Origin: Conus ventricosus
Taxonomy: Eukaryota > Mollusca > Gastropoda > Neogastropoda > Conidae
DNA: 64,000 nt
Direction: 5' to 3'
Assembly: GCA_018398815.1 (NCBI GenBank)
Contig: CM031601.1
Coordinates: 20,585,966-20,649,965 of the forward strand
Under the pieces are notes generated by a model. The model was given only the letters and a program-made list of their open reading frames with translations, was not told the DNA's origin and did no database searches. Made by a program: the position numbers and the translations under genes. Below, one piece after another: positions 35,605 through 47,478 of the stretch (positions are counted from its first letter, which is position 1; every line of letters starts with the position of its first letter).

Positions 35605-35924
35605 GCGCCGCGCGTGTGTGTGTGTGTGGTGTGTGTGTGTGTGTGTGTGTGGTGTGTGTGTGTGTGTGTGTGCGGTGGGGTGTGTGGTGTGTGTGTGTGC
35701 GTGCGTGCGTGCGCGTATAGACCGTGAAAGAGTGTGTGTGTGTGTTAGGTATAATGCAAGGAGAAGCACCCTGCTGCTTCGTCATTAATGCGGTCGTCAC
35801 TCTGATGATGAGAATGTTCCATCTGCCGTAGGTTCGGGGTTTTGATTGATTTTTCTGTAAGCATCGATCAATTGTCACTTGATTTCATAAAAAAACAGGT
35901 TGTGGTTAGTGCAGGGCAGACACA

Positions 35925-35978
<54 letters not shown>

Positions 35979-36160
35979 ACACCCCCACACACATAATATA
36001 TATATAATATATTATTTTTATATATATGATTTAATAATATATATAAATATTTATATATAGGCACACACACCACACACACCACACACAACAACACACCACA
36101 CACCCAACCCCACACCACACACATTATATAATTATTATAATATATAATTAATATATTTTA
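35605..36160. repeat. GT, CA and AT microsatellites
   Basis: GT runs with GGTG breaks lie at about 35615-35705, CA at about 35922-35976, AT-rich runs at about 35995-36060, a broken CA tract at 36061-36125 and AT again to about 36155. Confidence 0.95.
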
Positions 36161-36164
36161 AAAA

Positions 36165-36410
36165 TTACAGTGAATTTACAAAACAAGGGACTTTATAAAG
36201 TCGCAAAAAATTTTTCAGTAAATATGAAAATTTTACTGTTTCACTCGGGTTTTTTTGCCCTCTTCACTAAATTTTTAAGGTTTTTTAACAAATTTACTAT
36301 TTTTTGGATGGCATTTCTCGAAAATTTTACCGCAAATTTGGTCAGGTAATTTACAAAGTTACTGAATATTAAGGTAATTTACAAAGTTCAGAAATTACTT
36401 TGTACAATAC
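36165..36410. mobile_element. MITE-like sequence, left copy
   Basis: acagtgaatttacaaa near 36168 and the block ttactgtttcactcgggttt near 36234 match, in inverse order, the cleaner MITE at 51829-51989. The right part contains further aatttacaaagtt repeats. It adjoins an AT microsatellite, as does the right copy. Confidence 0.5.
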
Positions 36411-36482
36411 TAATACAGTTATCACCGAACCGATCATAAACAAATTACAACAATTTTCAGGATTAGGTTTATCCCCTCTATT

Positions 36483-37740
36483 CTAGGTCTCACGGTTTTT
36501 TCCTTCCCCCAACGTTGTTGTTGTTGTTGTTGTTACTTCTGATGGGGGTCTTCTTGTTGTACTTCTTAGTAAGTTCAAGATCGGAGTATCTTTATCTGTG
36601 GCCCTTATCCCCCAGCCCCGTGGTACACGCCCTAGTTTCTTCTTCTGTTTTTCGTTTCCTTCGGCCCGGTATCTTCGTTGTATCCATTGGCGTAGTATTT
36701 TTGGTGTTGTTGTTGTTCTTGTTGTATCTGTAGTCCTCCACATAGTATAAATCATTTCTGGTAAGAACAATTCTAGGGGACAGGAGTCACTAACAAACCA
36801 TTTAAATCAAACGCAGTATATTCACATCTACAAGTTATGGATGTACTAACTTTACTAAAATATGTAAAAGCTTTAAAATCAGCAATGATCCTGTCGCCCG
36901 GATAAAGGAACCGATCGTAGTGCTGTGATCGTATGAAGTCGTACACCAGTAGTATGCAACGGTACATGGATGTTTGACGTTTTCTTTTGTCCGGTCTGAA
37001 TAATAAAAAGAAGGGGTACAGAGAAGAAAAATAATATCTTCTTTAAGCTCAACAAAAAAATTAGAGACATGTCCATGATAGTGAAAAGAAAACACCGGGA
37101 ACCTCAACAATAGAAGTTTATAAACTTTGAACATTTTTAACTGAAAGTGCACGACATCGCGCTACAGATCGCAAAACAATGTAAACCATCTCACATTTAT
37201 ATTTATTTATTTTTTTTTTTGGGGGAGGGGGGGGGGGGAAGTTTTTCCCCTCCCCCTTCAGTACGAGCGTATGAACATCGTGTGCTCGTGATTACTCTGG
37301 CTGGGACTGGCGAAAGAAACAACACAGGAGGCAAAGAACATCAGAAGGGGCAAAAAGAGTTAGACAAAAGAACAAGTAAAGGGCAGCAGAGGTGGGTGTT
37401 TGAGTACAAAGAGAACTTCGGTTGGTTCGGTAGGTGCTGTAACTTCTTCTTTGGGTGTTGAGGTTAAAACCGTAGTAGACTGGTCTTTGCTCTATCAGCC
37501 TTCAAAAAGCTTGTATTGGAAAAGCTGGCATTGTAGTACCCCCGAAAAGTTAATCGTCATTTGGGTAATCCTGGTCTTTGGCATGATAGGTATAGTCCAG
37601 TCCCTGTACTGACACCGAATGTCACTCCGGTAGGATCGCTGTTTCCCGGAGTAAGTTTGGTGAGCGTGAATCCATAGATACTGTTTCTGACAAAATCTTT
37701 CAACTGTCCTATCTTTCACTGTCCTTCTTGTGGTACTGGA
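36483..37740 (-). pseudogene. Broken extracellular-type coding segments, virus-like block
   Basis: Minus-strand segments change frame repeatedly: about 37495-37740, 36773-37152 and 36483-36770. They contain cysteine-bearing, beta-rich text, a TTVLTSTPKEEV-type stalk (near 37450) and a threonine-rich stretch (SEVTTTTTTTLGE) near 36510. The pattern suggests a secreted or membrane glycoprotein with a mucin-like stalk, downstream of the signal-peptide ORF at 37905-38330. No family was identified. Assignment to a virus rests only on its position next to the other virus-like genes. It is broken in several places. Confidence 0.3.
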
Positions 37741-37904
37741 CAGTCTAGGGACTTCTCCAGGGCTGGTTTTCAGGGGCTTATAATTAGCCCCTGGATTTCA
37801 TAGTGCTTATGGACAGCTATTGCATTGACCCTACATCGAAAATTTCATTTTACCGCTGGGTCCCATCTTGCTTTCGTGGGTAAATCGCAGTGTTTTTCTT
37901 AGGA

Positions 37905-38330
37905 TCAACAATGGTAACTTCTTTGGTATGGTAGGGTCAAACGGTGGTGTTCTTTGACAGTGGTAGGTCGACGGTGGTAGTTTTTTTTGGGCAGCTTTAG
38001 GGTCGCGGTGGTAGTTCTTTGGCAGCGTAGGATCGACGGTGGTAGTTCTTTGGCAGGGTAAGGGTCGCCGGCGGTAACTTCTTTGGTAGTGGTAGTCGAC
38101 GGTGGTAGATTCTTTGGCAGGGGTAGGGTCGCGGTGGTATTTCTTTGGCAGCGATAGGATCGACGGTGGTAGTTTTCTTTGGCAGCGTAGGGTCGCCGGC
38201 GTAACTTCTTTGGCAGTGTAGGTCGAAGTTGAGTAGCTAAAGTTTGCATTTTTGTAAAGTTAACCGCCACCTTCGTAGAGAAGAAAAATATAACTAAAAC
38301 ATATGCCAAAAACTTTAGGTGAGACTTCAT
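37905..38330 (-). CDS. Signal-peptide protein with Thr/Pro tandem repeats (broken repeats)
   Basis: The 141-codon minus-strand frame starts MKSHLKFLAYVLVIFFF, a convincing signal peptide with a basic n-region and hydrophobic core. After about 40 residues it enters a tandem DNA repeat of about 31-36 bp (ttctttggcagcgtaggat on the plus strand, about nine copies). In one phase the unit encodes TTTVDP...KE-type motifs. Units with lengths not divisible by three throw the frame, so the listed protein mixes phases. It may be a heavily O-glycosylated secreted or membrane protein. It lies at the left edge of the virus-like block. A host mucin-like gene is the alternative. Confidence 0.4.
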   Translation of the reverse strand: MKSHLKFLAYVLVIFFFSTKVAVNFTKMQTLATQLRPTLPKKLRRRPYAAKENYHRRSYRCQRNTTATLPLPKNLPPSTTTTKEVTAGDPYPAKELPPSILRCQRTTTATLKLPKKNYHRRPTTVKEHHRLTLPYQRSYHC

Positions 38331-38374
38331 CGTCTTGAAAACACTCGGGCGTTTGTCAAGTTAAAAATTTGAGC

Positions 38375-38379
38375 AGTTA

Positions 38380-38413
<34 letters not shown>

Positions 38414-38431
38414 AGGGGGGGGGGGGGGGGA
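38375..38431. repeat. G homopolymer tract
   Basis: Runs of G interrupted by two A's, just upstream of the signal-peptide ORF. Such tracts are prone to consensus error. Confidence 0.9.
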
Positions 38432-39002
38432 AAAAAGAGAGGAAAGAGTGTAAAGTGGAAAACAATCCGGAGGAGAAAGGTCCTTCTTTGTCCTTCACTT
38501 CCCCGCCAACATAATAAGTTCTTTCCCCCCCCCCATTTAAACTTTAGTCCATTTCCTATTTTTCTTTGTCAAGACGCGGCTTGGAATTGTTTTTCCTGTA
38601 TCCGGTGTGTCATCGCTTTGAGTCTGGTTTTCGTTTATGAGGAGGGTGGGTCTTCCGGATTTAGCTGAACCTTCCAGAAATCAAGATTAATATCGTCATC
38701 GTCGTGGGGTGACGGTAGTGATTTTTTGTCATTCGGTGTAGTTTTTGGCACTTTCGGTGTTTTTTACGTTAGTTGTTTTTGCCTTTTTCATGTTTTTTTT
38801 AACTTCTGGACAAGCAACTGGGTTTATTTTCAAACCAAAAAAGCTTTTATTAACTTACAAGGGAGGGGGAACAAGGCGGAGGGAAGTATTAAATCCAGAA
38901 TAGCGAGAGGAAGGGGAAAATGTTATAAATTTTCGGTCGTGTAAATGTTAAGCCCTATTTCTGTTTTGCCGACCAAGGGGAGCAGTTAATCATCCCAGGT
39001 AC

Positions 39003-39960
39003 ACCCCCACCGTCCCCAGTACGGGAACTTGGATTCCTTCACCCCCCCCGTCGCCCAGTACGGAACTTTGGGCTCCTTCACCCCCACCGTCGTCCAGTAC
39101 GTGAAACAGGGAGCCACCCCCCTCCGACAGCCCCGAGCACGCGACTGACGACGATGATAGCGACTCGGAAGAAGTATCTCAGCGTACCGCTATGGCCATC
39201 CACATTTGGGACAATATTGACCCTCCCGACGGATTTTGACAGCGAGGCTGTTATTAACAGGTGCAGGCGAAGTGCGACGAGAATTCTTTGGGGGTTGTCC
39301 CCTCTGTTTAACCAGATGTGCAGAACAGCATCTGCCCAACATTTGTTGTAACGTCTAAAGACGATGGTGCCCATTACCCCATGGCCATGGAACCCTTTCA
39401 AGCACGCTATGTGTTACAGTTGTTGCCAACGCATTAAAGGGTCAAGCGGGCGACCAGTGTCCGGTATGCGGATTCTGCCTATCAACAACGTCAAATGCAG
39501 AGTACGGCCGCCGTCATGCGCACCTTGCTGGAGGAGGAAGAAAAAAATCTTGAGATTCAACTCCAAAAAAAGCAAAACCCCCCGGGAATCGCTGACGTTT
39601 TCAAAAACTTCCTCCTTAATCGCCTGGAACTGGCAAGGTGTCAGCAGATGGGCTCCTAGAGACGGCGTGCAAAGCGGCTAAAGAAGAGTTTTTGCCTGCG
39701 CAGCGAAATTCGCTCCGTGCAGGTGAAGGAGGAGTTCAATCGCCTGAGCCACGAAATCGACGAGTCCTTAACATCGTCAGGAATGGATTTAAGCGACTCT
39801 TCTGCGAGAAGCGCAGGAGATTCTGAAGCGCTTAGTACAAAAGACTTCTTTCACAAGTCCATTCCCGACATTTTACCCAACTTCAATCAAGCAAATGCCA
39901 TCCTGAACCGCATGGTTCAAGGCAGCTTGCTGAATGATGCTGCTGCGGGTCGCCACTAGG
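39003..39960 (+). pseudogene. Proline-rich/acidic/cysteine-rich protein, frameshifted, virus-like block
   Basis: Three imperfect units of about 42 bp encode a Pro/Ser/Thr repeat (about 39003-39105). An acidic run (DDDDSDSEE) and then MAIHIWDNIDPPDGF to a stop near 39240 come next. Frame-shifted continuation carries CPLCLTRC (about 39300) and, in another frame, CPVCGFC (about 39457). A helical charged segment (EEEEKNLEIQLQKKQ) lies near 39530-39570 and a final open frame at 39717-39959 ends LLNDAAAGRH. The order suggests one protein of roughly 300 residues with a disordered N-terminus and a possible zinc-binding centre. The family is unknown. At least four frame breaks are visible. Confidence 0.35.
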
Positions 39961-39969
39961 GAAAAATAT

Positions 39970-40451
39970 ATGGATTCGAACCTGCCTGAAGGATGCGAGG
40001 TGTTCGATTGCAGGCACTTCAGTCCAAGTTCTACAAGATCCTTGTCCGAGTTCCGAAGGCGTCGTGCAACGGATTGTTTCAGAATATCTATACCCTGAAC
40101 GGAGCGGCTTCGCGTAGACTAAAGAGAAAAAACGCCCGTCGCTCTGCTCGCCCCAGTCGCTTTAACTGTGTTGGAAGTTGTAGACATAACTGTCTTTTAA
40201 GGACTCCCCAGAATGTTTACCCGGGTGTTGCGTGGCAACATGAGAGACTTCCCACTTTGTGTTGCTTGCTTGCAAATGTATCTCTTCAATATCCAAGTGT
40301 TTTTGAGAACTTATATACTGCTACTGCATATCGTTTTGCTTGGTTTAGAATAAACCTAAAAAAAGTTCTTTTACAGCTGTGTGTTGAGAAAAGGGGGAGC
40401 AAGAGAAACCTAAAGGAAAATGCTTTTGTTTTCAACTGGAAAATATATTAA
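39970..40451 (+). CDS. Unknown ORF in the virus-like block
   Basis: A 152-codon frame (39993-40451) rich in basic and aromatic residues follows the preceding gene by about 30 bases. A shorter rival frame starts MDSNLPEGCEVFDC at 39970 and ends near 40098. Which frame is real is undecided. Upstream the two frames overlap, and a frameshift between them would be in keeping with the neighbours. No motif is recognised. Confidence 0.25.
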
Positions 40452-40489
40452 GCGTTTTTAAAGCAAAACAATAGCAAACAACAAAAAGA

Positions 40490-41184
40490 ACAGGATGCCG
40501 TTATAAATTTGTTTAAAATGGCGTATGACAGAGCCAAAAAGGCTCCGCGACTCACATACCCATGGTTATTCTGGGTTAAGCAACAACCATTTTGTAAAAA
40601 GACAGTTTTTTATTAAGTATATGTTTTTCAGGTAAAACCCGGGGAACTCCAGACAACGACTTTATTATTATAAACGGTTTTTGGTACAAAACAAGAAAAG
40701 TACAGATTTCGTTACGTGTGTCCCAACGGCCAAACTGTCTTTCACGAAAGGCAAGGGGAGCTGTGGAGAGGGGGTTTCCAGAACCAGGTGGAAAAGATCT
40801 ACTATGCCAAACCCATAGCAGACCACGAATCGTATGAGCACACCTTAGGCACAACAATCCAACAAGGGGAAGGGTACACTAACCCTCTGTACAGCCCTTG
40901 ATTACGAAAACGACATTACAGAGATGTTTGAAATGTGACAAAACAAAGTAACTGGAGGATCGGCACGTTTTTCTTAGTAACGGGACCACCAGTTATGTTA
41001 GTGAGGGTTTAAAATACTCTCAAATTAAACTAAAACTAAACGAAGCCAATAAAGCCCGACAGCTTGCCAATCTCTTGGAACCACCGATCAGTTTACCCCC
41101 CACGCTATATACAGGGGCCTTTAAAGGCTCTTCTGCCCCTTCCGAAGATGAAGCCCTACCAACTGTGTCTGCTGAGAGACTTTA
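40490..41184 (+). pseudogene. Broken unknown protein, virus-like block
   Basis: Plus-strand segments with coding-like composition run in three frames: MAYDRAKKAPRLTYPW (about 40517), YVCPNGQTVFHERQGELW (about 40709-40770) continuing to 40901, and a C-terminal part with NEANKARQLANLLEPP ending TAA near 41184. At least three shifts separate them. Composition and the compact, intron-free layout next to the previous ORFs suggest viral origin. No family is recognised. Confidence 0.3.
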
Positions 41185-41830
41185 AACCCCGGCAAAGGAT
41201 GCTGCGTTGGATGGCGGTAAAATAGCACTAGTATTCAATATTTACCGCAGCACCTGCTCCACCAGTATAACTGGAATAAAACAATCCGGGAATTTTCTGC
41301 AATATGACTCGGAGTCCGAGTCTGATACGTGCCTAAAACTGGCATGGGAAAATTTCGTGCCTAAAACTGGCATGGAAAAGGAGTCACCACCCTTTAAAAA
41401 TGCGTATATGTAAATTGGATTGAGTATCGCTGAGTGCACCACGCGCACACACCAGAGAGGCCAGCTAGTTCAAGTGCAGCACAATAACGAGACTGAGGCT
41501 GGTGGCGTCAGTGGGGGATTCGGATGTGTTGGGGAAAGTCGGATGTGCGTTATGTTGGAGTAAAGCATCAGGATATGTGCTTTGTAATACTATAATTTAT
41601 GTGTGTTTGCGTGTGCTTGTGTGTGGATTTGCGTGCGCGTCCATTTCTGTCTCGGCGAAAAATTCGTGTGTGTGTGTGTGTGTCTGTTTTGTGGTGAGCG
41701 CTCGCAGGCCACCTATTACTGACACCTAAGAGGTTCAATGTTGCCGCAGCCTTTCTGCATTTGTGATCGTGTGCGTGTTTGTTTATTCGCTCATCCTGTC
41801 CTAGCTGAATGATATTGTAAGCGCCACTGA
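41185..41830. other. No gene recognised; short GT tracts
   Basis: The phrase cctaaaactggcatgg occurs twice near 41332 and 41358. A GT run lies at about 41665-41683. Confidence 0.45.
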
Positions 41831-41834
41831 GAAG

Positions 41835-42551
<717 letters not shown>

Positions 42552-42562
42552 GGGCGTGACAT

Positions 42563-43680
42563 GTGTATCATCGTGTGAGGCCGCGATTTTGGTCTCTGGT
42601 AATTAACCCCCGATTGCAAGCACAACATTGCGATTTACCTGTCGACAATTGGCGAGAGACTTTGCAAGAGACAATGCCTTCATCGGCAACATATTTCAGG
42701 GCTTGTTGTGGTCGCTTTTACACAGTGTACCTGGCCTTCATGTTGAAGCGGGCGAGGGAGAAGAAGAATAGCTACATCGCCATGCTGAAACTGCGACGGA
42801 GAGCGGACGGTGTAGTACTGGGATTGCTCCTCTCGTTTTTGTTCTGGGGGAGTCTTCTGCTCCGCTGTGGCGACGTGGAGACTAACCCAGGCCCTAACTC
42901 CTCGCAAAGCAAGGACAGCTCGAGACAGACACGATTGAAATCGAGCAGTTCCAGAGGCAGTATGGAGCGAGCGGACGGCACTTCACGAAGAGTCTCCAGT
43001 GAACCGGTGAAAGAGCCCACTTTGTCTGACGTGGTGGGCATGATCCAGGACTTGAGCTCGAAGATGGACACCCGCTTTGGTGAGATGAAGGAAGACCTCC
43101 ACGTCCTACAGGAGGAGTACGGGGCCATGCAGGAAGAGCTGAGGGCACTGAGAGGTGAGGTCACGGGTCTACGTCAGCAAAACGACGAGTTGCAGAGGAC
43201 GAACGAGGACCTGACGAGAAAGCTGGACGTCCTGGAGAGGAAAACGGATGACCTTGAGGGACGGTCCAGGCGCAATAACCTCATCTTCTACGGCGTGTCA
43301 CGGAAGAACAACGAGACTCCGGCGGACTGTGAAGATATGGTGAAGGACCTGATCACAGATAAGTTAGAACTTGCTGAGGACTTTCAGTTCGATAGGGTTC
43401 ATCGAATCAGCTCCAAGCCTGACTCACCAGTGATCGCCAGGTGCGTCTTCTATAAACAGAAGATTGCTGTGTTAAAGGCAAAGGGCAAATTGCGCGGGAC
43501 AAAGCTTTTCGTTGGGGAGGACTTCTTGCTCAAGTTCGAGAGGTTAGGAGACGTTTAACTCCACATCTGAAGACAGCTAGGGGGGAGGGCAAGAGAGCCT
43601 CAATGGTGTTTAACCATCTCCTCATCGATGGGAAGAAATTCACTGTGGACCATGCTGACAGACTAGTTGAAATTAAATAG
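42563..43680 (+). CDS. LINE ORF1 protein with N-terminal 2A motif, coiled coil and RRM-like domain
   Basis: The open frame starts at 42563, but the second Met at 42674 (MPSSATYF) is the likelier start. Numbering from 42563, residues 84-100 are a hydrophobic signal-like segment, immediately followed by GDVETNPGP (residues 103-111). A Ser-rich linker, a coiled coil (about 160-232) and a region starting RRNNLIFYGV (about 237) with VHRISSKPD follow; the last resembles the RRM-like domain of L1-type ORF1 proteins. The frame breaks near 43540. The continuation in the next frame (RRRLTPHLKTARGEGK, then FNHLLIDGKKF) ends at UAG 43678-43680. The role is RNA binding and chaperoning in the ribonucleoprotein; the 2A would release the downstream part. 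Confidence 0.85.
42812..42895 (+). promoter_or_regulatory. 2A-like translational recoding sequence overlapping a signal-like segment
   Basis: The C-terminal motif DVETNPGP is encoded at 42872-42895 and matches the strict D-[VI]-E-x-N-P-G-P consensus at every fixed position. Ribosome skipping would fall between Gly and Pro (42892/42893). The preceding 17 residues are almost entirely hydrophobic with LLLRCG just before the motif, so the same tract could act as an ER signal. Confidence 0.9.
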
Positions 43681-43700
43681 GGAGGCGGCCGGCCCACAGT
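43678..43700 (+). promoter_or_regulatory. UAG between ORF1 and ORF2 with a readthrough-like context
   Basis: The ORF1 stop TAG is followed by ggaggcggccggccc, and the same reading frame remains open to about 43876. UAG-GGA-GG is the core of the known gammaretroviral gag-pol readthrough context, and the downstream ggccggcc palindrome could add structure. ORF2 could instead start at AUG 43792 in this same frame. Confidence 0.45.
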
Positions 43701-46700
43701 TTGTCTAGATGATTTCATTTTTCCCGTACCAGTGAAAAGAACAAACTTTGGGACGACACCGGTTTTGTTGTCACAGTGCGGCGAAGTTGACATGCTGTCA
43801 GCACGTGCTGTTCATGAGACAGTTCACAACGCAGTGCACTCTAACTTTAGTTCAGCCGTTGCCAGGTTGAAAATGTAAATGTTGTTACAAATGAATGTGT
43901 GCCACAAAACCTGTCTAACCCGTCTAACACGTTTTCCGAATATGTGTGTACCGTGTTACCTGATCTAGGTGATAGTAATGTGTCCATTGTTCCTTTTTCT
44001 GTAAATAACACAAAAAACTTCTCCTTTCTTCATTGGAATATAAACGGTTTATCCTCTAAATTACATGATAAAGATTTTGTTTCGTTTGTTAGTTCTTTTG
44101 ATTTTATATGCGTGGCTGAAACCTTTATGGAAGATTTCCAGTCGTCTATGTTTGCTGGCTTTGACAAATTTTGTAAACCAGCTATGAAACTGACTACACG
44201 TGGAAGGCGATCTGGGGGGTTAATATGCCTTGTTAAAAAAGAGTTTTGTTCACTCGTTAAGTCACTGGAAATTAAGTCTGATACTTTTTGCGCTTTTGTT
44301 GTTGATAAATCTATGTTGGGTACAATAAAAGATGTTTTGTATGTCTGTGCATATGTACCACCAGAGGGTTCACCATACTATCGTTTTGTTGATTCTGATA
44401 ATGGTATTGCTTTACTTGAAGACTTTGTATGTGACTGCTTGCTTTCTATTGGTGATGTTTATATTTTGCTAAGTGGTGATATGAATGGTCGTACTTCCAA
44501 TATTTCTCAAGATTTAGAAGAAAGTGTTTTCCCTTTTGAAAATCAATGTTTGAGTGGCCCATTGCATGTGAACAGGAATTCAGAAGACAATGTGTTAAAT
44601 AATTATGGTAAGATGTTGCTAAACATGTGCACTGCATTTGATCTGTGTATTTTGAATGGTTTGTGTAAGGGCGACCTCAAAGGTTGCTACACATACATTT
44701 CTGAAAGTGGTAATAGTGTGAATGATTATTTTTTAATGTCGCGTGATATGTTTGCAACATACTTTAATGATTGTAAGTTATGTGTGGATGAACGGATTGA
44801 TTCTGATCACATGCCTTTGGTTCTGCGTACTAGCTTTCACAGCGAAAACCTGGACAATGTAAGAGAAAGAGATGCTATTAGTTGGCTTGAAAAGTATGTT
44901 TGGAATGAAGCTTATGTTGACTTGTTGTGTAATGCAATGGATTCACCAGAATTTCAACAAAGGATGCACATGGCAGTTAGTCTCATTGAAGTTAATATAA
45001 ATGAAGCTTTACATGTTTTTAACGATTGTTTTAAAAGTCGCCGCTGACTGTATGAAGAGGAAGATTAAGCTAAATGCGAAAGAAGCTGGCGATGATTGGT
45101 ATGATAAAGAATGTCTTTTAAGTAAAAGAAATGCACGTACATTGTTAACTAAATATCGTCGAACTTTATCTGTACCTGATCATGTTGAATACTGTAATGC
45201 CAGACGCGAATATAAACATCTTTTGAAGAAAAAACAAAAGGTATTTAACAGAACAATGGTAGATAAATTAGTTTCCTCTGTTAGTAGCCAGAAAGAGTTT
45301 TGGGAAACAATGCGGAAAACTCAGAAAAAAAGAACCCAGCCTCAAAATGATATTAGTTTGGATAATTGGTTTCATCATTTTAAGGAACTGCTTGAAAGAA
45401 ATGATAGTACTGATAGTGGTGTAGGGCAGGTAGACGGAAGTGATGAAGATGATGATAATTATAATAATATAAATCGCCCTATATCGAAAGAAGAAATCAT
45501 TTTGGCCTTACGTAAATTGAGGAATCGAAAAGCTGCAGGCCCAGATGGGATCATTAGTGAAATAATTAAAACTGCTTGTAAATCTGATTTGGTGATTAAT
45601 TTTTTAGCAAAATTTATGAATACTCTATTTGATAAAGGTGTGTTTCCTGAAAGTTGGGCTGAATCGATTGTTCTCCCATTATATAAAAAAGGTGACGCTA
45701 ACAACCCAAACAACTATAGAGGAATTTCGCTGTGTAACATTAGCAGTAAATTATATAGTGCTATCATTAACAGAAGACTTCAGGAATGGGTCGAAGAGAA
45801 CAATATTACAGGCGAATATCAAGCTGGATTTAAACGGAATTATTCAACTACAGATCACATGTTTACTTGATGGCCTTTGTTCAAAAACAGTTCTGTCTAA
45901 ACCGAAAATTATATGTAGCTTTTATTGATTTTGAAAAAGCGTTTGACTCTGTCAACAGAAGTATATTGTGGCCAATACTGGTGAAGCATGGACTCCGAGG
46001 TAAATTATATAGATGTATTTTGAGCATGTATAACTCTGTGAAGGCGAGAGTGAGATGCGGATCATCCCTAACAGACTATATAAACTGCACATTGGGAGTC
46101 AAACAAGGGGATGTCTGTAGTCCGTTCTTTTTTCTCTATTTATTAACGAAATAACGTTAGAAGTAATACATAACGGTAGGCACGGAGCTCACTTTTTAAA
46201 TGATGCCTTGGAGATATTTATTCTCCTGTTAGCTGATGACGTCGTATTGATATCAGAAACAATAGTTGGTCTGCAAAATCAGTTAAATAGTTTAGAAAGA
46301 GCTACTGAATCTCTCCAGTTGAAGGTAACATGGCAAAAAGTAATATTATAGTGTTTAGGAAAGCTGGATATCTTGCTGCACGGGGAAAAATGGATGTATA
46401 ATGGAATTGCTATGCCAGTGGTGAATGCTTATAAGTACTTGGGTATACATTTCTCAACCCGTTTAAGTTTCAGATTTGCTTGCAATGATCTTGTAAGCAG
46501 AGCTAAACAATGTTTACTTTGTATCCTAAAGAAACTGCGTATGCTCGATAATGAGTCTCTGACATTGTTTTTATTGTTATTCGATTCTCAGATTCAACCC
46601 ATGGTACAGTACGGAGCTGAGTTATGGGGCCTCGAAGTTGCCTCTATACAAATTGAAAAGATTCATTTGTACGCATTAAAAAAGTTTCTCGGTGTTTCAC

Positions 46701-47424
46701 TACAGACACCAAATGACCTGGTCTATGGGGAGACTAACAGATATCCAATTCATTTCCTTTCAGTGGTTAGATGCATTCGTTTTTGGCTAAAGATAACTCG
46801 AATGCCCCCAGAAAGATTACCTCACAAAGCGTACAAAATGTTAGTGCAGCTAGACGCTAGGGGTAAGAGTAATTGGGCAACTAAAGTTAGGTTGAAACTG
46901 TACGAATTTGGTTTTGGTGTTGTGTGGGAGAATCAGGGTGTAGATGACATACATAGTTTTTATTCGCTTGTTTCGGCAAAGGTTAATCGATTGTAACTGG
47001 CAAAGATGGGAATTCCCATGTTGAAGACAGTGACCGGTTTGATATTTACAGATTGTTAAATCCTTCACATTGTATTCCAAGGTACTTATCAATGCAGATT
47101 AACAGACATATTAAATATATTGTCACAAATTCAGGTTTGGTGTTTCGGATATCTGTGTACATTCTAACCGTTACAGGCCTTTGAATGATCGTAATTTTAC
47201 ATGTCCACTCTGCTACGAAGATGATGAAAATGAAATTCATTTTGTTCTCACTTGTTCTAAACTACAAGCTGTTCGACAGCAATTAATCCCACCTAAGTAC
47301 TTAAGAAAACCATGTTTCTTCACATGATTATGTTAATGGCATCATTGAATGAAACGCAATTAAACACTTCGCTTTGTATTTGTATAAGGCATTTAGAATG
47401 CGAAATGATATGTTAAGACCATAA
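43681..47424 (+). CDS. LINE ORF2 polyprotein: APE endonuclease, reverse transcriptase, zinc knuckle (frameshifted)
   Basis: The N-terminal part lies in the ORF1 C-terminal frame (43681-43876; first AUG 43792). An A-run at about 43869 shifts into the endonuclease frame to 45047. This carries HWNINGL (about 44030), GDMNGRT (about 44475), SVNDYFL (about 44715) and DSDHMPL (about 44803), the catalytic landmarks of APE nucleases. Reverse transcriptase follows (45035-46350 in three frames) with FIDFEKAFD (about 45920), GVKQGDVCSPFFF (about 46097) and LLADDVVL (about 46226). The 46373-46996 frame is the thumb and connection region. A terminal CPLC...H...C knuckle lies at about 47200-47262, ending near 47424. 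Function: target-site nicking and primed reverse transcription in the nucleus. Confidence 0.85.
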
Positions 47425-47478
47425 ATTATGTGCTAAGCTAGTTAAATGAGTTGACCTGCGCGGTATGATATGTATTTA

